Assembly (NCBI GenBank): GCA_021648445.1
Contig: JAKISU010000003.1
Location: 1-63,614 of the forward strand
DNA: 63,614 nt
Reading direction: 5' to 3'
Source of the DNA: Flavobacteriaceae bacterium
GTDB lineage: Bacteria > Bacteroidota > Bacteroidia > Flavobacteriales > Flavobacteriaceae
Within the stretch, counting starts at the first letter, position 1. Each line of letters starts with the position of its first letter. Below the pieces are notes generated by a model, which saw only the letters and a program-made list of their open reading frames with translations, did no database searches and was not told where the DNA came from. Shown piece after piece: positions 41,606 through 51,004 of the stretch. Position numbers and translations under genes: made by a program.

Positions 41606-43450
41606 AAAAACTTACTTTACATTCTATTCTTTTCTTTTAGTTTATCTATCTTTTCTCAAGTAGAAAAAATAGAACCTCCATTTTGGTGGGGCAACATGCA
41701 GAACACCGAATTACAAATTATGTGTTATGGAAAAAATATAGCTCAATATGATGTTTCAATTTCTGATAATATCAAGATAATTAACATTAGAAAAACTGAA
41801 AACCCTAATTATATTTTTGTGACTATTGATACTAAAAATGTACCAGTAAGTACATTCCAAATAGTGTTTAAAAAGAAAGGAAAAACAAAATTTTCTCACC
41901 CTTATGAATTAAAACAACGAAAAGAAAACTCAGCTTTACGAAAAGGTTTTGATGCTTCAGATGTTATGTATTTGATAATGCCAGATCGTTTTGCTAATGG
42001 AAATCCAAATAATGATAGTACAGATGATACTATTGAAAAAGCAACTAGAAATAATTCAAGTGGTCGACATGGAGGTGATATTCAAGGAATTATAGACCAT
42101 TTAGATTATATTCATGAACTAGGTGCTACTGCCATTTGGAGCACACCTATGTTAGAAGATAATGAACCAACATATTCTTACCATACTTACGCACAAAGTG
42201 ATTTTTACAAAATAGACCCTCGATATGGTACCAATCAAGATTATAAACGTTTGGCTGATGAAATGCATAAACGTAATATGAAATTGGTAATGGATTATGT
42301 CACGAATCATTGGGGAAGCAAACACTGGATGATTCAAGATCTGCCAACCAAAGATTGGATTCATATTTGGGAAAATAGTGAAAAAGGATTCCAACGTAGT
42401 AACTACAGAATGACAACCCAATATGATACCAATGCCTCTCAAATAGATGCAAAAGGGTGTATGAATGGTTGGTTTGATGCTACCATGCCTGATATGAATC
42501 AAAGTAACCCTTTAGTATTAAAATACATCACTCAAAATGCTATTTGGTGGATTGAATATGCAGGTTTAGACGGATTTAGAGTAGATACCTATTCTTACAA
42601 CGATAAAGAAGCTATTGCTAAATGGACCAAAGCTATCATGGATGAATACCCACATTTCAATATTGTTGGTGAAGTTTGGATGCACGATCAGGCGCAAATT
42701 GCTTATTGGCAAAAAGATAGTCAAATTGGTGCTTTACAAAGTTATAATTCATATCTGCCAAGTGTAATGGATTTTACCTTGCACGATGCTGTTACTTCCG
42801 TTTTTAACGAAGACAATGCTTCTTGGAACAACGGAATGATCAAAGTATACGAAAATTTTGTAAACGATTTTCTGTATCCTGACATCAATAATATATTGGT
42901 ATTTGCAGGTAATCATGATACTAATCGTATCAATGAAATTTACAATAATGATATTAATAAGTATAAACTGGCAATGACCCTTATTTTTACAAGTCGCGGA
43001 ATTCCGCAAATATATTATGGTGACGAAATAGGAATGTTAGGAAATAAAGAAAAAAATGGTGATATTAGGAAAGATTTTCCCGGAGGGTGGCAGGCTGATT
43101 CCAGCAATGCTTTTACAGAAAAAGGAAGAACAGAAAAACAAAACGAATACTTTAATTTTACAAAAAAAGTATTGAATTGGCGAAAAGGAAAGTCTGTAAT
43201 TCACACAGGGAAAACTATGCAATTTTTGCCTGAAAATAATGTATATGTTTATTTTAGATATAATGACACCGAAAAGGTGATGGTCATTATTAATAACAAC
43301 CCTGTAACACAAGAATTACACCTAAATCGTTTTGCTGAAATGATTAAAGGTATTACATCTGGAAAAGATATTATTTCAGATAAAGAGGTTTCTTTAGAGA
43401 ATACATTAAAAGTAGAAGGTAAATCGTCTATGATAATCGAATTAAAATGA
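41603..43450 (+). CDS. susA: GH13 neopullulanase/cyclomaltodextrinase-like enzyme (SusA-like)
   Basis: 615 residues. Signal peptide ending LSIFSQ, so periplasmic. An N-terminal Ig-like domain (about 20-115) precedes the GH13 barrel, starting DVMYLIMPDRFANGNPNNDS. Motifs: DYVTNH, GFRVDTYSY with nucleophile Asp328, VGEVW with acid Glu357, and FAGNHDTNR with Asp439. A short C-terminal beta domain follows. This layout matches Bacteroides SusA, which cuts imported maltodextrins in the periplasm. A leader repeat sits directly upstream, and a perfect palindrome follows the stop. Confidence 0.94.
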   Translation: MKNLLYILFFSFSLSIFSQVEKIEPPFWWGNMQNTELQIMCYGKNIAQYDVSISDNIKIINIRKTENPNYIFVTIDTKNVPVSTFQIVFKKKGKTKFSHPYELKQRKENSALRKGFDASDVMYLIMPDRFANGNPNNDSTDDTIEKATRNNSSGRHGGDIQGIIDHLDYIHELGATAIWSTPMLEDNEPTYSYHTYAQSDFYKIDPRYGTNQDYKRLADEMHKRNMKLVMDYVTNHWGSKHWMIQDLPTKDWIHIWENSEKGFQRSNYRMTTQYDTNASQIDAKGCMNGWFDATMPDMNQSNPLVLKYITQNAIWWIEYAGLDGFRVDTYSYNDKEAIAKWTKAIMDEYPHFNIVGEVWMHDQAQIAYWQKDSQIGALQSYNSYLPSVMDFTLHDAVTSVFNEDNASWNNGMIKVYENFVNDFLYPDINNILVFAGNHDTNRINEIYNNDINKYKLAMTLIFTSRGIPQIYYGDEIGMLGNKEKNGDIRKDFPGGWQADSSNAFTEKGRTEKQNEYFNFTKKVLNWRKGKSVIHTGKTMQFLPENNVYVYFRYNDTEKVMVIINNNPVTQELHLNRFAEMIKGITSGKDIISDKEVSLENTLKVEGKSSMIIELK

Positions 43451-43481
43451 GACCTCACAGGTTTTTGAAACCTGTGAGGTC
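43451..43481. repeat. Perfect palindromic repeat after the SusA-like gene
   Basis: GACCTCACAGGTTT, a 3-base loop, and its exact 14-base complement. It begins 1 base after the stop codon and is a common flavobacterial intergenic palindrome. It could act as a transcript end or mRNA stabiliser. Confidence 0.88.
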
Positions 43482-43526
43482 TGAAATTAAAGACGGAAGG
43501 GTTTGTAAAATGAAACTAAAAGACGT

Positions 43527-43590
43527 CATTACGAACGGAGTGAAGTAATCTCATCCAAAAGATAGCCACGTCGCTTACTCCTCGCAATGA
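43527..43590. repeat. REP-like repeat upstream of the esterase gene
   Basis: TCATTACGAACGGAGTGAAG...CTCCTCGCAATGACA; outer arms TCATT/AATGA and inner AGTGAAGTAA/TTACTCC-like pairing. The ATG at 43587 lies in this repeat. Confidence 0.65.
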
Positions 43591-43601
43591 CAAATAGAGA
43601 A

Positions 43602-44585
43602 ATGAAACTAAAAAAATTCATTATATCATTATTTTTTATATCACTCCTTTTCTCCTGCAAAGAAGAAAAGAAACAGACTATTGTTAAAGACGTAATAGTA
43701 TCAAGAGAAGTAGAAGATATCAATCTATCAAGCGGCACGCTCCAACGTATTGACAGTTTCCCTTCAAAATTTATCAAACCACGAAATGTTGATGTTTTGC
43801 TTCCAAATAATTATACCGAAAATAAAAAATATGCTGTTTTGTATATGCATGACGGACAAATGCTGTTTGACGCTACAAAAACATGGAACAAACAAGAATG
43901 GAAAGTTGATGAGATTGTTTCAATATTATTAGAAGATAAAAAAATTAGAGATATTATTGTAGTCGCTATTTGGAATATTCCTGAAACACGACATAGTGAC
44001 TATTTCCCTCAAAAAGCTTTTGAATTACTTTCAAAAAAAGTTCAAGACTCAATATTTAATGAAGCAAATAATAATTTACAAGTTACCGGTTTAAATGCAG
44101 ACAATTATTTAAAATTTATTGTTCAAGAGCTAAAACCCTATGTTGATAAACAATTTTCAGCTTTAACAGATTATCAAAATACGTTTATTGCTGGGTCAAG
44201 TATGGGCGGATTAATATCGATGTATGCAGTTTGCGAATATCCTGAAATTTTTGCTGCTGCTGTTTGCATCTCAACACATTGGCCAGGTATAATACCTTCT
44301 GACAACAATCCTGTACCAGCAACTTTTTTTAGTTATATGGAAGCAAACTTGCCTTCGCCCAAAACACATAAGTTCTATTTTGATTATGGTACAGAAACCC
44401 TAGATCAGTACTATCCGCAATATCTTGATGTTGTAGACAAAATATTTTTTGAGAAAGGATATACTGAGAAAAATTATATGAATCTTGAATTTGAAGGCGC
44501 CGATCATTCTGAAGAGTCTTGGAATAGACGATTTGATATTCCACTTATATTTTTATTAAAGAGAGACTTAGATGAAAGCAAATAA
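43602..44585 (+). CDS. Esterase-D-like alpha/beta hydrolase lipoprotein
   Basis: 327 residues from the ATG at 43602. The track start at 43587 is inside a REP repeat and would put charged residues before the signal peptide. The lipoprotein signal is FFISLLFSC followed by KEEKK. Features: VLLPNNYTENKKYAVLYMHDGQMLFD, the nucleophile Ser in AGSSMGGLISMYA, and the catalytic His in GADHSEESW. Such proteins hydrolyse esters or act as trehalose-like acyl hydrolases; the substrate here is unknown, and deacylation of modified sugars is only a guess from the locus. It overlaps the GH31 gene by 14 bases. Confidence 0.87.
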   Translation: MKLKKFIISLFFISLLFSCKEEKKQTIVKDVIVSREVEDINLSSGTLQRIDSFPSKFIKPRNVDVLLPNNYTENKKYAVLYMHDGQMLFDATKTWNKQEWKVDEIVSILLEDKKIRDIIVVAIWNIPETRHSDYFPQKAFELLSKKVQDSIFNEANNNLQVTGLNADNYLKFIVQELKPYVDKQFSALTDYQNTFIAGSSMGGLISMYAVCEYPEIFAAAVCISTHWPGIIPSDNNPVPATFFSYMEANLPSPKTHKFYFDYGTETLDQYYPQYLDVVDKIFFEKGYTEKNYMNLEFEGADHSEESWNRRFDIPLIFLLKRDLDESK

Positions 44586-46962
44586 ACTATATATATTTTT
44601 ATTTCTAATCACTTCCATTTCGTTTGCCCAAAACGATAAAAGAGTCTTTAAAAATTTTAAAAAAAGTGAGAATAGTTTTGAAATTAATACCAATGACGGA
44701 AAATATATCATAACCCCATATAATGATAATATAATAGAAACTACATTTATTCCTAAAGGAGAAGTTTATAATAAGAACTCACATACAATTGTTATAAAAC
44801 CTCAAAAAATAACTATAACTACAGCTGTAACGGTTGATAGAATTGAAATCCTAACCAATGGTATTTCTGTTGTTGTTCAAAAATCACCTTTTCAAATACA
44901 ATATTCATATAAAAATAAGATCCTTTTATCTGAAAAAAACGGTTATATAAAAACAGATAGCACCGAAGTTTTAGATTTTAATATCTCTTCTGATGAAGTT
45001 CTTTATGGAGGTGGTGCAAGAGCTTTAGGAATGAACAGACGTGGTAATCGGTTGCAATTATATAACAGAGCGCATTATGGTTATGAAACACATTCTGAAT
45101 TGATGAATTTTACTATGCCATTAGTATTATCTTCAAAAATTTATGCTGTGCATTTTGACAATGCTCCTATCGGATTTTTAGATTTAGACAGCAAAAAAAA
45201 TAACACCCTAAGCTATGAAACTATTAGTGGTCGAAAAACCTATCAAGTTATTGCTAATGATTCTTGGTTAGGCTTGATTGATAATTATACCGATTTAACG
45301 GGAAAACAACCTTTATTGCCACGTTGGGCACTAGGTAATTTTTCGAGTAGATTTGGTTATCATAGTGAAAAAGAAACACGTGAGACAGTTCAAAAATTTA
45401 TTGACGAAAAAATACCTTTAGATGCTGTAATTATTGATATTTATTGGTTTGGGAAAGAAATGAAAGGCACCATGGGAAATCTTAAATTTTTAAAAGATTC
45501 TTTTCCAACTCCTAAAAAAATGATTGCCGATTTTCAAAAAAAGGGCGTAAAAACCATATTGGTAACTGAACCTTTTGTTTTAACAACATCAAAACGTTGG
45601 CAAGAAGTCGTTGAGAAAGATGTTTTAGCAAAAGATTCTCTTGGAAATCCTTTCAAATTCGATTTTTACTTTGGTAATACCGGATTGATAGATATTTATA
45701 ACCCTAAAGGAAAAGATTGGTTTTGGAATATTTACAAAGAGTTAGCAGAAATGGGAATTCAAGGTGTTTGGGGTGATTTGGGAGAACCAGAAGTTCATCC
45801 TTCAGGTTTATTACACGCAACAGGAACCGCAGATGAAGTTCATAATATTTACGGTCATGATTGGGCACGTTTGATTTATGAAGGATACAAAAAAGAATTT
45901 CCAAATCAACGTCCTTTTATTTTAATGCGTGCTGGTTATTCCGGATCACAACGTTTCGGAATGATTCCTTGGTCTGGAGATGTTAACCGAACTTGGGGCG
46001 GATTACAATCACAACCAGAAATTGCCTTACAAATGAGTATGCAAGGAATGGCTTTTATGCATTCTGATCTGGGCGGTTTTGCAGGCGCAAATCTTGATGA
46101 TGAATTATATACCCGTTGGCTGCAATATGGCGTTTTTCAACCAATTTACAGACCACATGCACAAGAAGAAGTGCCAGCCGAACCTGTATTTAGAGAACCT
46201 AAAACCAAAGCCTTGGCAAAGCAATCTATAGAACTGCGATATAAATTATTGCCTTACAATTACACTTTGGCATTTCAAAATAACCAATCAGGAGCACCAT
46301 TAATGCGTCCGCTATTTTTTGACGAACCAGATAATAATAAGTTATTAAATAGTGCTACTTCTTACCTTTGGGGGAACGATTTTTTAGTAACACCAATTCT
46401 TAATTCTGGAGTAAAAGAAAAAGAGGTTTATTTTCCACAAAAAAGTAATTGGTTTGATTTTTATACTCATGAAAAATTTGGAGGAGGAACTACACATTTA
46501 GTAAAAACTCATAATAATTCAATTCCAACTTTTGTAAGAGGTGGCGCTTTTATTCCTATGGCAAAGCCAATGCAAACAACAGCCGACTATAATTCAAATA
46601 GTTTCAACTTACACTATTATTTTGACGCATCAGCTAATCAATACGAGTCACAATTATACAACGATGATGGCGAAACATCAAATGCTTTTGAAAAAGACAA
46701 CTATGAAATACTCTGTTTTAAAGGTGAGGCTAAAAAAAGAAAATTAAACATTGAATTTAAAACCGAAACAGGAAGTCTGTACACTTCAGAAAGTAAACAA
46801 ATAGAATTGGTAATTCACAATATTAATAAAGAACCTAAACGCATTAAAATTGATGGCAAAAAGACTTTAGTAAATTGGAATTCTCAAAATAAAACACTTT
46901 TGATTCCTGTTAACTGGAATACAAAAGAAGTATTAAAAATACATATAAAACTTAAGAAATGA
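44572..46962 (+). CDS. GH31 alpha-glucosidase
   Basis: 796 residues. Signal peptide ending SISFAQ, so periplasmic or outer-membrane-associated. An N-terminal beta-sandwich (VLYGGGARALGMNRRG) precedes the TIM barrel: PRWALGNFSSRFGYHSEKE, AVIIDIYWFGKEM, the nucleophile Asp402 in GVWGDLGEPE (DLGEPE in place of the common DMNEP), RAGYSGSQRFG, and the acid/base Asp470 in WSGDVNRTWGG. C-terminal beta domains follow. The protein releases glucose from maltodextrin ends, acting after the GH13 enzymes. It starts inside the esterase gene and overlaps the next GH13 gene by 4 bases. Confidence 0.95.
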   Translation: MKANKLYIFLFLITSISFAQNDKRVFKNFKKSENSFEINTNDGKYIITPYNDNIIETTFIPKGEVYNKNSHTIVIKPQKITITTAVTVDRIEILTNGISVVVQKSPFQIQYSYKNKILLSEKNGYIKTDSTEVLDFNISSDEVLYGGGARALGMNRRGNRLQLYNRAHYGYETHSELMNFTMPLVLSSKIYAVHFDNAPIGFLDLDSKKNNTLSYETISGRKTYQVIANDSWLGLIDNYTDLTGKQPLLPRWALGNFSSRFGYHSEKETRETVQKFIDEKIPLDAVIIDIYWFGKEMKGTMGNLKFLKDSFPTPKKMIADFQKKGVKTILVTEPFVLTTSKRWQEVVEKDVLAKDSLGNPFKFDFYFGNTGLIDIYNPKGKDWFWNIYKELAEMGIQGVWGDLGEPEVHPSGLLHATGTADEVHNIYGHDWARLIYEGYKKEFPNQRPFILMRAGYSGSQRFGMIPWSGDVNRTWGGLQSQPEIALQMSMQGMAFMHSDLGGFAGANLDDELYTRWLQYGVFQPIYRPHAQEEVPAEPVFREPKTKALAKQSIELRYKLLPYNYTLAFQNNQSGAPLMRPLFFDEPDNNKLLNSATSYLWGNDFLVTPILNSGVKEKEVYFPQKSNWFDFYTHEKFGGGTTHLVKTHNNSIPTFVRGGAFIPMAKPMQTTADYNSNSFNLHYYFDASANQYESQLYNDDGETSNAFEKDNYEILCFKGEAKKRKLNIEFKTETGSLYTSESKQIELVIHNINKEPKRIKIDGKKTLVNWNSQNKTLLIPVNWNTKEVLKIHIKLKK

Positions 46963-48626
46963 AAAAAGTAATAGTCATATTATTTGTGTTAACTTTTGTA
47001 TTCAGTTGTACCCAGAAAAAAAAAACAGAAACGATTTTTGTTAGTTACGAAAAACCATTTTTATGGAAATCTGCCAGCATCTATTTTTTATTGACAGACC
47101 GTTTTAATAATGGCGATACTTCAAACGATGTTAATTTTGACAGAACAAAGGAAACTGGGAAACTCAGAGGTTTTGAAGGAGGTGATATTAAAGGCATCAC
47201 TCAAAAAATTGAAGAGGGTTATTTTACAGATTTAGGAATCAATGCTATTTGGATGACACCAATTGTAGAACAGATTCATGGCGGAACTGATGAAGGTACA
47301 GGAGTTACTTATGGTTATCATGGTTATTGGACAAAAGATTGGACTGCTTTAGATCCAAATTTTGGTACAAAAGAAGATTTACACCAATTAGTAAAAACAG
47401 CACATAAAAAAGGAATTCGTATTATTTTAGATGCTGTTATTAATCATACAGGGCCAACAACAGCATTAGATGAAGTTTGGTCAAAAGAATGGGTAAGGAC
47501 AGAGCCAAACTGCAATTACAAAGATTATAAGTCTTTTGTTACTTGTACTTTAGTCGAAAATTTACCAGACATAAAAACAGAAAGCAACGAAAATGTTGAA
47601 TTGCCAAAGCAATTAGTAGAAAAATGGAAAAAAGAAGGACGATACGAACAAGAAATTGCAGAATTAGATGCCTTTTTTAAAAGAACAAATTATCCAAGAG
47701 CATCAAGATATTATATTATAAAATGGCTAACAGATTATATTAAAGAATTTGGTATTGATGGTTACAGAGCAGATACAGTAAAGCATATAGAAGAATCTGT
47801 TTGGAAAGAATTTAAAGAAGAATGTGATTATTCTTTTAAATTATGGAAAAAAAATAATCCAACCAAAGTTATAGATACAACAGATTTTTATTTGGTAGGA
47901 GAAGTTTATGGCTACGGAATAGACTCTGGAAAATACTATAACTTTAGTGATAAAAAAGTAGATTATTTTAATAACGGATTTCAAAGTTTAATAAATTTTG
48001 AGTTCAAATGGAATGCAAAACAATTAGGTAGTTATGAAGAATTATTCGTAAAATATGCTACTATTTTGCAAGGCGAATTAAAAGAATACGAAATTCTAAA
48101 TTATTTGACTTCGCACGATGATGGACAACCATTCGACCCAAAAAGAGAAAAGCCTTTTGAAACAGCAACAAAATTACTATTAGCATCAGGAACATCACAA
48201 ATTTATTATGGAGATGAAACAGCAAGAAATTTAATAATTGAAGGTACAAATGGTGATGCAACACTGCGTTCTAATATGAATTGGAGTGAGATTAAAACTA
48301 ATAAGCAAACACAAAAAATTCTAGAACATTGGCAAAAATTAGGGCAGTTTAGAAAAAATCATATTGCAATTGGTGCAGGAAAGCATCAAATGATAATTGA
48401 AAAACCTTATACGTTTTATAGAACATACTCTAAAGGCGAATACAAAGATGAAGTCGTTATAGGTTTAGATTTTCCAAAAGGAGAAAAGGAAATAAATGTA
48501 AGAGTTGTATTTAACGATGGTGAAAAAATAATCGATGCGTATTCAGGAAAAGAAGCAAAAGTTAACAACGGAAAAGTAATTATAGATTCAGAATTTGACA
48601 TCGTATTATTAGAAATTAAAAATTAG
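46959..48626 (+). CDS. GH13 alpha-amylase-type lipoprotein (first of two)
   Basis: 555 residues. Lipoprotein signal FVFSC followed by TQKKK. It starts with KSASIYFLLTDRFNNGDTSNDV. GH13 motifs: DAVINHTG, GYRADTVKH with nucleophile Asp272, VGEVYGYG with acid Glu315 and LTSHDDGQ with Asp387. A short C-terminal beta domain ends the protein. It is probably anchored in the outer membrane, facing the periplasm or surface. It differs enough from the next gene to suggest another specificity. It overlaps the GH31 gene by 4 bases and is followed after 4 bases by the second amylase. Confidence 0.93.
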   Translation: MKKVIVILFVLTFVFSCTQKKKTETIFVSYEKPFLWKSASIYFLLTDRFNNGDTSNDVNFDRTKETGKLRGFEGGDIKGITQKIEEGYFTDLGINAIWMTPIVEQIHGGTDEGTGVTYGYHGYWTKDWTALDPNFGTKEDLHQLVKTAHKKGIRIILDAVINHTGPTTALDEVWSKEWVRTEPNCNYKDYKSFVTCTLVENLPDIKTESNENVELPKQLVEKWKKEGRYEQEIAELDAFFKRTNYPRASRYYIIKWLTDYIKEFGIDGYRADTVKHIEESVWKEFKEECDYSFKLWKKNNPTKVIDTTDFYLVGEVYGYGIDSGKYYNFSDKKVDYFNNGFQSLINFEFKWNAKQLGSYEELFVKYATILQGELKEYEILNYLTSHDDGQPFDPKREKPFETATKLLLASGTSQIYYGDETARNLIIEGTNGDATLRSNMNWSEIKTNKQTQKILEHWQKLGQFRKNHIAIGAGKHQMIIEKPYTFYRTYSKGEYKDEVVIGLDFPKGEKEINVRVVFNDGEKIIDAYSGKEAKVNNGKVIIDSEFDIVLLEIKN

Positions 48627-48630
48627 AAAA

Positions 48631-50067
48631 ATGTATAAAAAAATAATTTTACTAATATTAGTAACGGTATTTATATCTTGTAAAACAGAAAAAAAAGCCA
48701 AAGATAAAGTTGCAGAACAAGTGAGCAACAAAATAGAAGCAGTATCTAGCCAAATAATGGAAACAGCAATAATTTACGAAGCCAATATTCGTCAATATTC
48801 TGCTGAAGGTACTTTTGATGCGTTTACAAAAGACATTCCTGAAATTAAAAAATTAGGCGTAAAAATTATTTGGATAATGCCAATTTTTCCAATTTCGGAA
48901 ACAAAACGAAAAGCAACAGGAGGCGATTTTGCATCAAAAATTAAAGATGAAACAGAACGTAAAAAAGCACTTGGAAGTTATTATGCAGTTTCGAGTTTTA
49001 CTGAGATAAACCCAGAATTTGGTACTATTGAAGATTTTAGAAACTTAGTAAAAACGGCACATAAAAATGGTCTATATGTAATTTTAGATTGGGTTCCAAA
49101 TCACACAGGTTGGGATCATACTTGGCTAAAAACCAATCCAGAATTCTACACCAAAGGCAAAGATGGCAAAATAACACATCCTTTAAAAGAGGATGGAACT
49201 TCAATTGGCTGGGACGATGTTGCTGATTTGAATTACGATAGCAAAGAACTAAGGGAACAAATGCTAAAAGATATGACTTATTGGATAGAAAAAGAAAATA
49301 TAGACGGTTTTAGATGTGATGTTGCAGGAATGGTTCCGTTAGACTTTTGGCAAGGAACTGTACCTAAATTACGAGAGAAAAAAGATATTTTTATGTTGGC
49401 AGAGGCTTGGGAGTCAGAATTACTAAAAGACAATCTTTTTGATATGGCTTATGCTTGGGATTCTCATCATCTAATGAATAGCATTGCAAAAGGAGAGAAA
49501 AATGCAAAAGATTGGGATATTTATATAGAAAAAATAAATAAACAATATGAAAAAGATGACATTCTAATGAATTTTGTTACCAATCATGATGAAAACTCTT
49601 GGAATGGAACTATAAAAGAACGATTTGGTAATGCAGCAGAAACCATGTTGGCTTTAAGTTACTTAACTCCCGGAATGCCATTAATTTATTCAGGACAAGA
49701 ATATGATTTAAACCACAGATTAAAATTCTTTGAAAAAGATTCCATTCCCAAAACCAAAGGAGAAACTTGGTCTGTATTAGAAAAATTAGGAAAGTTAAAA
49801 CGAGAGAATGAAGCACTGCATGGAGGGAAAGAAGCCGCATCTTATACTAGAATCAATACTGATAAAGATGAAACTATCTTGGCTTTTGAAAGGGTAAAAG
49901 GAGGCAATAAAATAATTTTTATTGCAAATTTATCTAATGAGTCTACATCCTTTTCAATTCCTATAACCGATAGTTTTAATGATTATATGAATAGTTCAGA
50001 GCTTTCTTTAGTAGAAGATCAACAAGTTATTTTTAAACCTTGGGAGTATAAAATTTTGATAGATTAA
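48631..50067 (+). CDS. GH13 alpha-amylase-type lipoprotein (second of two)
   Basis: 478 residues. Lipoprotein signal VFISC followed by KTEKKAK. The barrel begins ETAIIYEANIRQYSAEGTFDAF. Motifs: DWVPNHTGWDH, GFRCDVAGMVP with nucleophile Asp230, LAEAWESE with acid Glu258 and FVTNHDENSW with Asp320. It ends in a beta domain (PWEYKILID). It is the last gene of the plus-strand operon, followed by a strong terminator. Confidence 0.93.
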   Translation: MYKKIILLILVTVFISCKTEKKAKDKVAEQVSNKIEAVSSQIMETAIIYEANIRQYSAEGTFDAFTKDIPEIKKLGVKIIWIMPIFPISETKRKATGGDFASKIKDETERKKALGSYYAVSSFTEINPEFGTIEDFRNLVKTAHKNGLYVILDWVPNHTGWDHTWLKTNPEFYTKGKDGKITHPLKEDGTSIGWDDVADLNYDSKELREQMLKDMTYWIEKENIDGFRCDVAGMVPLDFWQGTVPKLREKKDIFMLAEAWESELLKDNLFDMAYAWDSHHLMNSIAKGEKNAKDWDIYIEKINKQYEKDDILMNFVTNHDENSWNGTIKERFGNAAETMLALSYLTPGMPLIYSGQEYDLNHRLKFFEKDSIPKTKGETWSVLEKLGKLKRENEALHGGKEAASYTRINTDKDETILAFERVKGGNKIIFIANLSNESTSFSIPITDSFNDYMNSSELSLVEDQQVIFKPWEYKILID

Positions 50068-50072
50068 CTATC

Positions 50073-50103
50073 AAAAAACCCGAACTAAAAGTTCGGGTTT
50101 TTT
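50073..50103 (+). terminator. Rho-independent terminator of the plus-strand sugar operon
   Basis: A 13-base perfect stem AAAAAACCCGAAC / GTTCGGGTTTTTT with loop TAAAA. It can work in both directions and so may also end the tRNA-Phe transcript. Confidence 0.93.
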
Positions 50104-50104
50104 G

Positions 50105-50177
50105 TGGTACCTCCAGGAATCGAACCAGGGACACATGGATTTTCAGTCCATTGCTCTACCAACTGAGCTAAGGTACC
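50105..50177 (-). tRNA. tRNA-Phe (GAA anticodon)
   Basis: 73 bases on the minus strand: acceptor GGTACCT / AGGTACC, D arm with AGCTCAGTTGGTAGAGC, anticodon arm TGGACTGAAAATCCA giving GAA, T arm CCTGG-TTCGATT-CCTGG, discriminator A. CCA is not encoded. The T stem has one U-U mismatch (position 51 with 63). Confidence 0.94.
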
Positions 50178-50195
50178 ATTGCTTTTAAGCGGTTG

Positions 50196-50203
50196 CAAAT
50201 ATA
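50196..50203 (-). promoter_or_regulatory. TAnnTTTG -7 box for tRNA-Phe
   Basis: The minus strand reads TATATTTG followed by C, 18 bases before the tRNA 5' end; exact consensus match. Confidence 0.6.
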
Positions 50204-50278
50204 ACTGTAAATTTAAAATAAATCCAAACTATTAGTTAAAAAATGTATTCGTATTTTTACATGTTTTTAAAAAAGTAA

Positions 50279-51004
50279 ATGAATTTAATTATAGACATAG
50301 GAAATACTAGAACTAAGGTTGCTATTATTAAAGAAAATACTATTCTGAAAAAGGTTACTTCTGATAATCAGAATATCATTAAAAGTATAAAAAAACTCGG
50401 AAAAACGCACTTATTAAAAAATTGTATTGTTTCGTCTGTTTCAAAATTTGATACTTCATCATTTAAAGATGATTTTGATTTTGAAAAAATAATTGAGTTA
50501 AATCAGCATACTAAAATTCCTTTTATCAATAAATATGATACACCATCAACTTTAGGGGTAGATAGAATTGCTTTAGCAAGTGCTGCCTTCACAAAGTATC
50601 CCAATCAAAATGTATTAGTAATTGACGCTGGTACTTGTATTACCTATGACTTTATAAATGTTAATAATGAATATCTTGGAGGAGCAATTTCTCCAGGTAT
50701 AAAAATACGATATAAGGCTTTACATAAATTTACTGCTAACTTACCTCAACTTGAAAAAAGTGATTTTAAATTGATTGGCATCAATACCGAAAGTTCAATT
50801 CATTCAGGTATTTTAAACGGATTGATTCAAGAAATTGAAGGTATTATTAGTCAATATAGAGCAAAGTATCAAAATTTAACAGTAGTTTTAACAGGAGGAG
50901 ACACAAATTTCTTGGCTGAAAAGCTAAAAAGTACCATATTTGCCAATCCAAATTTTTTGTTGGAAGGATTAAACAGTATTTTGATACATAACTTAGACGA
51001 ATGA
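50279..51004 (+). CDS. coaX: Type III pantothenate kinase
   Basis: 241 residues, the usual CoaX size. The protein phosphorylates pantothenate, the first committed step to CoA, in an ASKHA-fold enzyme that is insensitive to CoA. Motifs: the phosphate loop LIIDIGNTRTKVAI at the N terminus, TPSTLGVDRIALASAAF, VIDAGTCITYDF with the catalytic Asp, and GGAISPGIKIRYKALHKFTANLP. Together with panC it covers two steps of CoA synthesis in this window. Its stop overlaps the next gene start by 4 bases, so it leads the envelope-gene operon. Confidence 0.97.
   Translation: MNLIIDIGNTRTKVAIIKENTILKKVTSDNQNIIKSIKKLGKTHLLKNCIVSSVSKFDTSSFKDDFDFEKIIELNQHTKIPFINKYDTPSTLGVDRIALASAAFTKYPNQNVLVIDAGTCITYDFINVNNEYLGGAISPGIKIRYKALHKFTANLPQLEKSDFKLIGINTESSIHSGILNGLIQEIEGIISQYRAKYQNLTVVLTGGDTNFLAEKLKSTIFANPNFLLEGLNSILIHNLDE

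Noticed and set aside
43587-43601. Upstream ATG for the esterase gene
   Set aside because: It lies in a REP-like repeat and would put charged residues before the lipoprotein signal peptide; 43602 gives a normal lipobox.
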